Positions 46,420 to 61,400 of a stretch of 64,000 nucleotides of DNA are shown piece after piece. The notes under the pieces were generated by a model. It did no database searches, was not told where the DNA came from, and saw nothing but the letters and a program-made list of their open reading frames with translations. The first letter of the stretch is position 1. Each line of letters opens with the position of its first letter. Made by a program: the position numbers and the translations under genes. Origin of the DNA: Leptobrachium leishanense (lineage: Eukaryota; Chordata; Amphibia; Anura; Megophryidae); assembly GCA_009667805.1 (NCBI GenBank), contig CM019070.1, positions 60,640,735-60,704,734 of the forward strand, read 5' to 3'.

Positions 46420-49400
46420 CTAGGAGCAATACATGAGATTATTCTTTGTTCAGAGGAGCTAGATTAGTGATGGCGAACCTTGGCACCCCAGATGTTTCTG
46501 AACTACATATCCCATAGTGCTCCAACAGCTTTAAGAATCACAGAGCATCAAGGGACATATAGTTCAGAAACACCTGGGATGTCAAAGTTCGCCATCATTG
46601 AGATGGAATTATGCCCGTTTGCCATATTTTCACCAAAAATGTTTCTCAATTGTTCTATAAACATGACACAAGAGTGGTGGAGAGTAGCATAATGAAATAC
46701 TTTATAGAGTATATCATCATAATGATTAAATATTCTTCACTAAATAGGTTTCAAAATGAGTAGAAGTACTTCAATTCTCTAGTAAAAGAAAAATACATAT
46801 TTTAAAGATCAAGTTAACCCGCAAGCTGAATAGTAGCAGATACAGAAACATGGCAGCATGGCCTTGAATTTGTTAAACCTGGTATGTGCCACTGACCAAG
46901 TGACTATTGTATCAGTAGTTGGGTCTGGACCCAGATCTTGCTCAAACTGACTACTGTATCCTCTGCAAAGAGTTGCATACTTCAGTCTTGTGATGTGCAC
47001 AAGTAGGGGTCAAGTTCTAAAAAAATAAGTGTAGGATCTCGCCAACATTTCGGTCCATTCCGGTCTTAAAGATTACTGGAAGCTGCAGTGCTTCTTTATG
47101 CATGACAATGTCATTCCTCTGTGAAACTCTGATAAATTGTCCTTCCCATGCATTTCTAATTTATTTCAGGAAAACCCTTTAAATATACAGTTTCATAAAA
47201 TTGTGTCTATATAGAAAAGGTATTGGAGCTTCCCAATATATCAGCCAAAAGGGAACAAAGTTCCTCCTGCTAAAATAGTGCGGGAATGGTGTTCCCAAGC
47301 GTTCCTGCAGGACTTAACCCCTGTGCACTAGACTGAATACAGCAGGGATGTCAAACTCCAGCTCCCTGGATCTTCACTTAGTTGTAGTTCAGTAATGGGG
47401 GGGGGCACACTTTGACATCCCTAGTATACAGCATTAAATGAGAGCTGCCTCTAGGGGATTAATTTGTGCATTTATAGGACAGTTATAATTATGTTACATC
47501 TATGTAACATTCTTACAATAAATTATACCATTAATGCAACCGGTATGTTTTCATAGCTTTACTTATGAATATTTTATAGTAGACAGATGGGGTTTAATTG
47601 GAGGGTATGGACACTGAAATGGTCCTTTGTTCCTACTTTAAGCCAAGCTGATAATTGCCAACCTCCTCCAAATGGGGCGGAATTCAATATTTGGAATTGG
47701 AAGATGGTTTCAACTTTAGATGCTGCTGCATGTACCGTAGCAGAATCTAAACTAACCACCATATGACTTTATAGAAACGGAGCGTACGCATGTGGAGAAC
47801 ACATGCTATCATAACGCTTTTCATCTACAAGCTTGGACAACTTGAGACATACCGTGCTGTAAGCCAGTGATTTTATACCATTGTGCCATGACCCACTGAT
47901 ATTTGGTGAATGGATCTCTGCTGCGCAATGGCAATGAGGTGTGTGAGTAACAAACAAATGTAATTGATAAAAAGGCACATATGGGAGATGCATTATTAAA
48001 CTGAAGGGGGGGGGGGCTCCTGCTTGTGTGCCTTGGCATTTTTTTCCCTTCTTGTTACTCTGCCCCAAGATGAAAAAGTAGAAAATTGCTGCTCTAAGCT
48101 ATTAAAGAGAAGTTTCATCTGGATTCCTCCGACAAAAAAAATTAAAAACCTTAATAAGTAACTTTAGTTTACCAGTTCTCCTTCGCATTTTCCTCTTCCT
48201 CAAGTTCTTTGACCATGGTTTCAGTAGGAGGAAGCTTGCATATCCCTGAAAAATACATTCATCATCAGAAATGGGAGAAAATAGTAAAAGGAGGATGGTG
48301 TCTATTTTAGCAAGGTCATAATAACATCACAAAATGACATTAAATAATTCCCCAGATTAAGATTGAGAGAAAAAAAATTGATTAAAGTACATGGGAGGCA
48401 TGATTACATGGTTTTCATTAGGGCAAATCAGGTATCTGCCCTCATATATTCATCCAAACCACTTACAAAGACCAGCAATGTGGCAAAACCAAGAGTGGGG
48501 CATGGCTGGTAATAGGGGGTGAAGAATGATTGTGTTGTAAATTGCATCAATGAAGGCACCTGTGCCCCAAAAGGCTTGTATGCCCACCAGAACGACATGT
48601 TGCTTAACTGGGCAGCCCATGCACAACCACAATATTAATGCTGGTTTATGGTCTTAAAAAGCACCGAATCGAACCACTTCAGCACTGCAAGGGCCATTAA
48701 ACATACTCAATGTGCATTTTTCGCCATAGTCCACTCCTGACGAAAAATCAGGTGGCCAGGAGGACCGAGGGAAAACTGGGTCACATGGTTAAATTGTTTA
48801 CACAGCTAAATGATTACTTGATATCCTCATCTTACTAAATGAATGTATACTGGTTGACCCTTAAAAATAGATTTTCTAGCTCATTTAATTACAAAAGCTT
48901 CTAACTGGTCTCCCTCTCTCCTGCCTCTCCCCCCTACAAATCCATTCTGAATGCCTCTGCCAGGCTCATCCACCTCACCCGCTGCTCTGCGAATCCCTTC
49001 ACTGGCTCCCCATCCACTGCAGAACTAACTTCAAAATCCTTACCCTGACCTACAAAGCTCTCACTAACTCCGCTCCCCACTACCTGTCTTCAATAAATCG
49101 CCAAATACACCCCAACTCACTCCCTAAGGTCAATGACCTACATCTATCTTCTCCCCATGGTAGACGCACAGCCACCATCCTCTGGAACGCTCTCCCTCGG
49201 ACTGTCAGACGCTCTCCTAATTTCCCTTCCTTCAAATGCGCCCTTAAGACATTCCTTTTTAGGGAAGCCTACCACCCGACTCACTGACGCAACCAGTCCA
49301 TCACTCTCACTTTGCAGTCCTCTCCTCCTGTTTCCACCAGCAACCCTTCTAGATTGTAAGTTCCCCGGTATTCTGCCTCGCTAGCAAAGCTGTGAGGCGA

Positions 49401-52400
49401 AGGTGCTTGGGACTAACTCTAGGTCTGTATTTGACCAGTACTCATACGATGAAAGTTCGGCAGACAGCGTCAACTCTGCAAAACTGACACGTAGAAAGAT
49501 GAATCCAGGTTAAACCTTTATTGATCAGACTGACAATCTCTCTAACAGTGTACAGCAATGCAGGTGAAAAGACATTTGTTCTGTCCAGCATAGATGGTTG
49601 CTAGTGACCAGAAGTACCTCAGAAGACTAGCCGGAGGAAAAAAGGGCGGAGCTAGCTGGATGTTATGGTGACCCAGCAGGAACAAAATAGCTATGAAAGC
49701 ATAACTGTAATCAGTAAAATGCAGATTCAACACATAAGATTAAAATATACAAATAAATGCTGAATCATGGGGCATGACACACGGGAATAGGGCCCTTGTT
49801 TCCCCCTGTACATTTTTTGTCAAATTGTTGTCCAATGTAGTGTAACCATGTCTATATCATGCCCATTGTACAGCGCTGCGGAATATGCTGGCGCTTTCTA
49901 GAGAATAATAATAAAGCTCCAAAAACACAGTTTTCTCTTTATTCTCCCTCAGACATAAGGCAGTTCTGGAGGCTTTAAAAGCAAGTTATTGGAGAGGAAA
50001 TGAAAAAAATAAAAACAAACAAAAATGACCAATTATTGCATCTCTCTTACCCTGGATAACAGCAACAGCCCATCGAGCCTGTACATCAGTTGTGGATGGT
50101 ATTCCGCCTAAAGATTGAACCAGGCCAATAACTGCAAGTGTTGGTTTTTCAAGCTTTGGGGGAAACACTCCCTTATACAGGGACACTTTATTTTTACTGT
50201 TCTTCACAATTGAATCATCCATAAATGGATAGGCATAGCTATAACCAGTGGCAAAAATTACCACATCCACATTTTCCATTACGGATCCATCGTCAAAGAC
50301 AGCAGAGGATTCGGTAAACTCTTTAACGTTGGGTTTTATAACAACGGTACCACAGGTAATACAGGTTGCCAGCTCATCGTTGAATACGGGTTCCTTCCTC
50401 GAACTCCTAGATTTAAAAACGGACAAGTATGTTCATTAGGAAGAAATCAAGAACGATGGAATGTTCACATGTCAATATAGAATTTTAGAATTTACCATGT
50501 AATAAAAACCCGCGCACAAAATAAAATGCAAGGATCAGACGGTTTTTTTATTAACAATATGCGGTGGTCTCAATCTATTGAATTGTGTAATTTCCATATC
50601 ACAAATTCAACAAGTTTAAAACCCATGAAGGGTCAATCTAGTATACCACTGTAATAGATTTACTAGGTTACAAGACTGGTGGCCCAGCGCTATAGGAACC
50701 AAATAAAAAAAACCTGTATAAAAAGGCCCTCTACCTAAAATCCTACCAATTATCAAAATGCTTCCAACCAAAACTGCATGGCCAGATTAACATAGGGGCA
50801 GATGGAGCAGCAGCTCCAGGCACATGCCTCAGAATAGGCCCAGAGAAAGGATAACTATGACTGCATTTCAGTTGTATTTCCAACGCCACATAAGCTACAG
50901 GGTCAAGTGAGGTATCACTGGAAAAGGTCCGAGCATGGCCTTTCCAATGAACATAACGTGACCAGGTTTTAAGTAACAAAAATAAAATATTATCTTTTTA
51001 TTTTTCTTTCCAAAAGTATTATTTTTCACTTTTCAATTATAAAGTAAACAATGATGCTGCACTAACCATCACATTTCTCATGTCACCAACAAGTGCGGAG
51101 GTGATGGTACAATCCATTGTTACATCAAAAACCTAAACCGCCGCACTGCAGCGAAGATCACTGTGGGGAACTTTGGACCCCTGCATCACTAATCTTTACA
51201 CTTCACAAGGTCAAGTGAGACGTCATAGGACAGGGCAGAGTCTGACCTTTGCATTAATACCAAACCTGACCATGTAAAATCTAAAAGAAAAGGAAACAAT
51301 TTTATTTATTTATTTTTAGTTCCAAAGCGGTGGCATGGTCCATTTGTCACGTATAAAATGAGCAATACCACTGCCATTACTCACTTTATCATTTCCCAGA
51401 CTGGGAGCAAGGTCAGTGTTTTATACATAGTCATAATATTCGTAAAAAAAATAAAACAAACATGTTCCAAAACCCAAGGAAAATATTAAATTTTTTTCAT
51501 TTTCTGGTTAAAATTGTAGATTTTCTCAGAAAAATGTAACAGGTTCCCATTTCACATTTTTTTTTTTAACAAGAATGCCTTATAGAATATATAACCACAA
51601 AGGTTTGGATGATAAAATGTGAAAAACATTTTTTACTCTCTTTAAAGGATTGAAAGCTGAATAAAAAAATTAAATCACACACTATCTACATGGTTAGATA
51701 TTTAAATAACCAAAAATATAGGTTTTCGTTTCTCTAAATTACAAAAAAGCCCACCGAAATATTCAGCTCCAGGCCCATAGAGATCTTAATCCGGGCCTGC
51801 CAAACTGTATCCCTTTCTCACACATACACAGGCACTTTGCATGCTTCAAGTATGCCTTAATATCTTTTCTCAAGTAAAATGCAGACCATAAAAAACTCTG
51901 CAAACGTGTGAAGTGTGAAGTTGCGTAGAATCAACCCCCCCCTTCCCCAGTGGTTTATTATGCAAGCAAGTTAAATACTTACCTACCTACACATGGAGGC
52001 GAAAACCAACATGGTGTGATATTGTTAGCCAGATACAAGTAAAAAATTATTAATGCCAGTTGGCGACAGGGGGTAATCATTTGTTGGACCAGAGGCAGCA
52101 TAATTTGAGCCGAATATTAAAAGGCTCTCCCCATGTGGGTGGATCAATCATTAGACAAACAATGTAAAAGGAGAGGATTCAACCATTGACATGGGGAAGA
52201 GCCTTTTAATAGGTACTCCCTTTCGGTACCAGCACTCAGGAATGACATGGCAGAGAGATTAAGAGACTTGGCACCGGGACACCAGTTTTTTTGGTCTGCA
52301 CTACTTTCCCATTGGACTACTAAGGTTTGTATACAAACATTCCCCAGCATGGCTAGGTTTGACAGAGACTTTGGCCTCCCTGGGGCTGTCTAGCACTTTC

Positions 52401-55400
52401 TAATCATTCTTCTGGAATCCAATTGTGCACCAAGGGCCTATTTCCAACTTGTTAATGATTTAGGTGCTCAGAATACTATATTCCAAGTCTGGTTTACGCT
52501 TAATGAGAACCCTGTTAAAATTTAGCAACTCCATCGACTTTAATGGCTCCAGTTCAGTTCACACCAGTCTTTGATTCTAGCACTGGAAGACAGATTAACT
52601 GGACTTGGGATAGCATGCTCAAAATATCACGTTTCAAGAGCTTAAGCAAAAATGAACTTGACATCTTATCGGATCTCAAAACAACTTCTTAAGTTCCAAA
52701 CATCAAAGCAATGGCCAATAGATTGTATTGCACAGAAGAAGTTGTGAATTGTATGCCAAGCATGACCTTAAACATTGAAAGGCTCACAATGTTTAAAGCA
52801 GTAGGACAAGACTAGAACATTACACATTTTAAGCCTACTACACTGAACATAAAGTCATTACCTTTATTTTATCTTCAGGGTTGTTTTTGTTAACCTAGAA
52901 CTGTACCGCAGAATATATCTTAAATAGATTACACATGACAAATGCATACACAAAGTTTACAAAAGTATAAAACATTGCATTAAATGGAAACCTACTTATT
53001 AAGAGGAACCAAGCCATAGTTTTTGTGGCTGAATCTTTTCTCCATCATGTTTTCATACAACCAATCTGAGATGGCTCTTGGCAGGATTTTATTTAGAAAG
53101 GACTGATACCGAGTCAAGTAAACCATGTCCCAGGGATAGCCATTGTCCCAAACACGGCTCATAACCCAAGACCCACTCCTTGTACTGAGCCAGACCTGAA
53201 AGAACATGTAGAAATTTATAAAATTGTATAACAGCACGACTTTTTTTTTTTTTTGTTTTGGAAAAAACGATTTAAGTCTTCAAAGAATACATTTTAAAAG
53301 CTCAAATTGTTTAGTTTAGACCACTTTCACAAAAGCCTGGAGGGAACTTCCGTGAGAACAGGCGTTCTCTCAGCTCAGTGTCATGGGGACACCCGGCGTG
53401 AGCGAAGGTGGGCCCTTTGTACTGCGTGTTAGACCACAGCACAGATACTGGACAAAAAGAGAGAACTGGAACAATAGGAAATGACACACACACACATCTG
53501 GGGTAAGGTCCTTATACTAGCCTTTGAATACTAAACAGTATACAGGGCACAATAAATAAACACAGGGATAAACAAGAGTGTCTAATCGCCAGGGTAGTGT
53601 GTCAACTGTATGCACGGATCAAGAGCCAGGAGAGCAGGTCAAAAAGTAGAGGTCGCTACAAAGATAAGCAATATATAGAGTACAGGGAGCAGACAAGAGA
53701 ATAGTCAAAAACCAGGCCTAAATCAAACACAGAACAACAATGAATAGCAGACAAGGATAATCCAATAGAGATGTAAAATACCAGACCAAGATAATACACA
53801 GAGTAACAAAGAACATATATCTATAGCAGACTTTAAGGAAACAATAACCCATGCAGGAGCCAGGAGCTATTGCACAGCTTGCAATATTTATGGGAAATGG
53901 GCAGACCATGTGACCTCAGGCCAGATCAGCCACACGGAAGTCCAGAGGCAGAGAGCCTGGACTGGCTAGCCCAGACAATGCAAGAGCTGGCCCGGGTCAC
54001 TCTCACCACCAGGGGGCCTGGCTGAAATGTGACACTCAGATGCCCGCGTGACCGCTTCGTTGGACGCGTCTATAGGGCTGACCGCACTAACATCCGTCAT
54101 AGCATTTGACGGGGAGGGTTTCAGCACATCCAGTGTCACGTGTGATACTATTACGCATGTTACACAGTGTCGGCCCGCCCAGTCGAGCTGTCATAATGCT
54201 ACAACGGGCATGCGGGAGGGGATGTCACATGGACACACACTCTGTGCGCTCATGTGACCGCCTCCTCAAAAGATGGCCTGAATAGGTCATGTATCATTTT
54301 TATATGAAGTAATGGGTTAGGTTAGCCATTTCCAGGCCAAATGTATTTTTGTCCAGTTCCTTCTAAATTTGGCACCTAAACAGTTAATGTGGTGCTCAAA
54401 GTTCAAGTTGTCCAAGTTTCTAGGAGTTGTTCATATTGTAAATTAAATCGAATCAATGCGGCCTAGAAACGATCTATAGGAGTTTGCGTAATTCAATAAT
54501 CCAAGCATAATTATGGGAGGAAGATATGTGAAAGGTCATGGTTAGTTGAATAACGTAGAAGAATTTAACAGAAAAACCAAAAACAAAACATACCTTCTCT
54601 GCAGTGCGACTCAATTCTGCTGCTATATCAGCTCCTGTGTTTCCCAATCCTACTATAAGTACACGCTTCCCAGCATAGCTAAGAGGTTCCTTATAGTCTC
54701 TGTTATGCATGTATTCACCTTTGAATTTATCAATTCCTCAAACAAAGAAAAAAAAAAAAAATCACGCAAAGAATCATTGGGATTTCATTAACATCTACAT
54801 TTCTATTAAAAAGACATTGCCATCAGGTTTCTCAAGAGTGATGCACGGGATTACGGTCATACGTTTTTCTGTAAAATCATGGTTGTTCTGGGACATGTTA
54901 TTTTTGCTTTTTCCTTCCCTACAGTAGTCATGTGATGGTTTACTGGCAGGACACTTTGTGATCACCAGACAAGCCTTATGCTGGATAGACTGAGTTCGGC
55001 TGGTGTCAGACGAGTGCATTTTGTACGGACTGTGCACCCGTGCAGTACGGACGCACTTTCTGATGGAAGACGCAGTAGTGGCCACAGTCAGTTTTATAAA
55101 CTGACATTTTTGACGGATGTAGCAGGGAAAATAAATTAAATATGAAAAACATTTTGTCCGTCAAAAATGCTGGATGTATAAATGCAGTCCGTCTGACATC
55201 GTTCATCACTCACACACAAAGCTACACGGACGTTGCAGACGCAGCGCACTCCGCACATCCGATCTAGCGGTTTTACATTCTTGCCTAACTTGCGTCAGTT
55301 TGCCGTTTGCGTTGTGCGCCCGCAGTTCGGTGCAGACGCACTTCGTGACGGGAGCTCCATTGGTGATTATTCTATGTTGCAACGGACGTTATGTGCGCAC

Positions 55401-58400
55401 AAACGGACATTCACACTGCGCTCGTCTGACACCAGCCTTAATGTGAAAACTTTTATTTTTTTACTAAAATTACAAGCTAAGCAAATGATGGATGCAAACA
55501 TTTTTTTTTTCAAGCGTCATTTTCAAATATTTTTATAGTCAAATTATAAATGTAGACGATCAACAAGTCTCAGTCATCTGAGCAGGGATAAATTTACAAT
55601 TCAGATGCCTGTAAAGAAATCTTAAGTGCCACTGGGGAGGTGGGTTGTGATTTATTTTTTACACGTATGGATTTGAGTGATGGGAGCTGTAGTCTGACAT
55701 GTTATAAACATCTGAATGAGGGATGTTGAGTTGTCTTCGGACATCTGAATGTATGAAAATGTAGTGCCCATCATACCCATACGGATGGCCAAGCCAAACG
55801 CAGCTTCAAGAGAGGCAGGTATATCAGGTTATATCTCTGCTCTCCTCAACCTGGCTGCTTTCACATGCTGGAACAACTCACCCCTGACTCCAATCCCCAG
55901 CAAGTAATTTTTTTTAATTTTCTTTTTTTTAAAAAAAAGGACCAAACTTTGTAAAGAAAAAAAAAGTGGTTATGTATATTTAGACAGGTAGTCTACCGCT
56001 GTAGAAGTCGCCCTAATGCAGAAACTAGAAAGTCATATGCAAATAACAGTGAATAGAAGAAGATATTTTATATTGAAAAAAAATTAGGAGACGCAAAATA
56101 TAAAAAAAGGCACTGGTAGCAATTAACCTGGTGTTCTGTGATAGTGTAAAGTCTTTAAATTTTAATGGTTCCATTCACACCATCTTCATGTTTATTGCAC
56201 AATGGCGGCACTTTGAGAGATACAGTATACGTGAGCTATATACATTTTATACACAGCATGGCAGACAATCACACTTTATTAGTTTTTATTTGTGAGTTGA
56301 CACCCTACCTCCTCCCACAACACTTATAGGGGTGCATCTCTAAATAAAACTTTAGGGGAGGTGTCCTATTCCCCCACTTTGGTAAGGAAGGTCATTTGAA
56401 AGGAAATTAAGATATATTTTGACCCAATACTATAGGAGTTATTCAGAGGGCACCGAAATGTCAACGCTCTCTCGTTCGGCACACTTAGATTTCAATTTGA
56501 CGACCCTACGGTGAATTCAGCATTCACCACAGGGTGAAGTGTGCCGAACGGAATCTTTTGAAAATAGCTGATCAGCCGCCGAACAGGAAAACCCACGCAA
56601 ACATTTTAGAACATTGAATACTATGGGATTCGCCTGTTGAAAGCTGTCAAACTGAAGAACTGAAAATCTGGGCATTTCGCCAAAATGTCAGCGTTCTCTG
56701 AATAGATTAACTATTACTGTACTTCTCTATGGGACAATTTCACTTAAAGAGACAGTGTTTTTTGAAGTTCAACTGCAGGTCAACCATGAGTGTCTACAAC
56801 ATGTACTGAGATCTACTAAACCATCTGTAACACTTAAAAAGGTATTTCATGATTTAAAGTTATTATCATGCAACGTACCGGGGAATGACTGAAGAGGTAA
56901 ATTTGGATAGACATGATGGCCTGTACAGACGAGTACTGCATCAAAGGTGCTCGACTTCTGTTTTCCATAATACTCTGTAACAACATCCCATTTTCCAGTT
57001 TCCAAGAAGTCAGATGATTTTTGTATACTGATCACAGTGGTCTGGTCAATGCAGTGGGGGAACAAAAAAATAAATAAATTCCACAGCCAGGAAAATGCAA
57101 TAATAAATGAGACCCAGACTAAACCATTAACACATGTGCATACGTATCACACACGTACACAGTATTAGAAGACAAGCTGAGAGAAAAGAACCATTTTAAA
57201 TATTATGTTGCAAATACCTTAAACCGGATGTGCCTTAGCAGATCATATACTTTTGCATACAATGTCAAGTACTCCGAGAAAAGAGTGTTATGCATGAAGT
57301 TGGGGTACTTGTCTGGCATGGGCAAATCAGGATAGCACATCATTTCTTTGCAAGCGTTCGTGAATACAGAGCGGTAGATACTTGCTCTCCCATCCACTGC
57401 ATGTTCCTGCAACCGGAAGCAAAGTTTATTAGAATGTGTGAAGAAAAATACAACCCAAGACTTCCCTTTACCTACAACCCAATGAGTCACAAAGGGGATC
57501 CTTCATGTCCCTTCCATCAGCTTGTGACGCTGGACAAATGGTAACCATTGCACAGATAAAAACTGGAGTTTTAAAACAGTTATGCTATACATGTTGTCAA
57601 CTAGGAAGGCAAAGCGATCATAATGGGCACCTGTTCCTCCATCCAATGTACGGACATAGTCTGTAATAACTCTACCAAAGCAATCACCCTGATGTTTCAG
57701 AACAGTAGACAACTCTATTTCAATATATACAGCAAAAACTACGAACACACAGGGTAATTAATCGTTAGATTTTAGTTTTCATGTGTGTCATAATAAACAG
57801 GAAAAATAGGATGTGTGTGTGCAAGACATACGTCAATCTAGTGTCAACTGTCAAGGCAGCTCTGAGCTGTCTGTACCAATACTCAAGATAAATAATTCAG
57901 GATGTGTTCCTAGATTATTACAGACGCCAGAACGAATAATGGCATCAAGACATAATGAAAATGTATACATTTTCATTAATTATTGCAATAGTTCTGTTCC
58001 TCTGCAGTTTTAATGCATGATGAAAAGAGTAAGTATTCTCAATGTTCATATGGCGTTGCACTCTGTTATGTGACAACATATATATTTGCTTCAACCACGA
58101 TCATTCAATTATTGCCTTATTTCTACTTCAATATAAGCAATGTACCGGCTCAACAAAGTAGATATGGTCCATACCATAAATCATTTAGATCTTCTGTAAG
58201 ACAATACATACATTTTTATATCCGACAGCCACACCAGAGCTAAATCCAGTAGTTCAACATGGCAATAATAAGTTCAGAATTTACTATCGTTCAATAGTTG
58301 CCTTAATTCTATTTCAGTACAAGCGATGCAATGGCTCAAAGGAGCAGGTATTCCCAATTTCCCAAATTGTTGTTTCATAAAGATATAAATGATTTGGGAA

Positions 58401-61400
58401 ATTGGAGAATACCTGCCTCTTTGAGCCATTGCTTCACTTGTATTGAAATAGTAAATTCTTACATTATTATTGCCATCGGCAATAGTTGCCTTAATTCTAT
58501 TCCAATACAAGCAAAGCAATGGCTCAAAGGAGCAGGTATTCTCTCAATTTCCCAAATCATTTGTAGCTTATATAAATATTTTATTGGAATAGAATTAAGG
58601 CAACTATTGAACGATAATAAATTCTGACATTATTGCCATGTTCAACTACTGAATTTAGCTCTGTGTAGCCGTCTGATATAAAAATGTACATTGCTTATAT
58701 TGAAGTAGAAATAAGGCAATAATTGAATGCTGGTTGAAGCAAATGTTTATGATGTCACATAACAGAGCGCAAGGCCATATGAACATTGCGAATACTTACT
58801 ATTTTCATTGTGCATTAAAACTGCAGAGGAAGAGAACTATTTCAATAATTAATTAAAGGATATACATTGATGCTATACGGTATATCTTGACACCATTCCT
58901 CGTTCTGGCTTCTGTAATAATCTAGGAACACCTCTTGAATAATTTATTTTTAGTATTGGTTCAGACAGCTCAGAGCTACCTTGACACTAGATTGAAGTGT
59001 GCCTTGCACGCACATGTCCTATTTTTCATGTGTGACAAAGAGTAATCAAGTACCCTGCATGGTCGTAGTTTTTGATGCATACATTGGTAATAGGTTTAAG
59101 CCCTTAAAATACAAGGTCTAAAATTTCTCATAATTCCTTGTGGTTTAGAAGTCTATTTCAATACCTGGAAACAACCAAACTCAAGATACTGTACAACTTT
59201 GTATCCTCCACGAAATACAGTTCCTACAGATGCTGCTGTCAAAGGTCTATTCCCACTTGCCCAGCCTCGCAGCATTTACAGTACTCCCTAGTTCAATTTT
59301 GAAGGGTAGGGTAGCAGGCAGAGGTAAAGTCATAAAACATGTGTTGCACATATGCTGAAAGTATGGTCAATAATTCCAATGTGCGAAGGGAGCGGGCTGG
59401 GTGAAACCAGAAGTGCTTTTATTTAAACATTTTCTGCAATACACACAAAGCATGACTTCAGTTCGGGTAGGATTTGTACTTTGATATTTGCTTCCTCCAG
59501 AACGGAAGCCCTGCTCCTGGGTTCCCTTTGCTGAGGGAAGCATTTTAGATGAACACATGCTCATCATTTCAGACTTCTCACTCTGCTGCCATCTACTGGT
59601 GGTTTAATAGAAATGCCATTAGTTTACTTTATCACAGGTTTATTTTAATGGGGTACCTGATTTTGATATACCTTATACTTGCAGAACTCACCAAGCTTTA
59701 CCACACTGTTTGCGTTGAATAAAAAAGGTCCACTCTGGGCTAACAAATCCTGATATACAAATATTTTTTGTATTTTATTAAGGGTCCTTTGATTTTATCT
59801 TTACCTCTTATCATTGACTACAATTATCCTTACACTGATACATATGTGTACATTATGGGTAATCAGGTCAAGTGATTGTATTAATGAATTTCTGCCTGAT
59901 CCAGTAAAAGATTCACATAGCACTCTTACAAGAGAAGAAAAAATTAATAATTCCTTTTAAAAAAAAAAAAAAAACTTTTATGCAAACACACCGAAGGCCA
60001 AGCAGGTTCATTGTTCTAAAGTTAAGCTTCACTGTTGCATGTACATTTTATAACATTCTCAACTTCGCATTAAAAAGTAAATGCCTACATAAATCAGGAA
60101 GGCATGCAGCATGCCCGCGTTAAGCCTCTGGCAGGAAGCCATCAATTCTCCAGAGTAACCAAAACATAAAGAATGTGTTTGCCAATAACATACAGCTAAA
60201 AGCAAAGCTACTAAAACACCCATAGCAAAGCAGGGTTATTGTCAAAATGTAGTTGTACAGACTTTCAGGTGTTTACAGTGAACAAATCAAACAAAAGCAA
60301 TTGAAAGGATTCAGCACAACGAATGCTTGAAGAAGTAACTTTTAATGAATTCTGAAGTTTCAAAATTATTCAACCCCTGAATCCCTCACAACAGCACAAA
60401 TATGCAAAACAAGAGTTGTCTCAAGCCCAACTGATGCAACTCATCAAGAGCTTGATTTGGATCTTGGATGTCAGCCCTGCCTGTGGGACCTCCCTCTGCC
60501 CATGGCATGAATACTCATGTGCGCGATTACATCTGAAATTGGACTTGCGGGCCAGGCATTAAATTCCTTATGGAGACTATACATGGGTAATTTGGACCCT
60601 TGTATCTCTGGAACAAAAAAGGTCATGTCAGGTATCATTGGAAAGGCCAGAGAGGCCATGATGTCAAACATACCAGGTTTTATGTAAAAAAGCTTTTTAT
60701 TAATGTACTTTTCAATTCGAACGTAAACCACTATTCTGCCCCAACTCACCTTCTGATGTCTCATGTCACAAGCAAGTGTGGAGGTAACAGCACAAAGCGA
60801 CATTATGCATTGTTCCGTCAGAAACCTAAACCGTTGCACTGCAGTGAGGGTCGCATGGGGCCCTTTTTTTAACCCTGCGTCTATTCTTTACACCATACAA
60901 GATCAAGTGAGTCATTGGAAAGTTCAGAGTCTGGCCTTTCCAACAAGTAAGACCACATAAATGTTTAAAAACAGAAAAAAATTCATCCCCGTCCTACGGC
61001 AGTGACATTATGTGCTTTCATTGCTGCACCAACTCACCTTCTCATTTCAGTAGTAAACATTGAGGCAATGGTGCAACGTGCATTAAACATTTGTCTGTAT
61101 AAAACAAGCTGCTGCGATGAGAGCAGGGATGCTTTGGACCTCCTCGGCATCTCCATTCTTTACAGAATGTAAAGCCTAGTTAGGCATTACTGGACAGGTC
61201 AGAGTCTGGCCTTTCCAATGGAACGAAAAAAGAAAATTTCAATCATGCTCAACGCTGTATAAACGCCTCACAAAATCAAAAATTTTGGTTCACCTACAAT
61301 GGCCATTTCAAGCACAAGCCCACCTGCCACATTAAGACAAATCTCAAGGGAGAGCAAAAACAAACAAAAAAGTACAAAACACTTTAATTGGAAACAGCTG

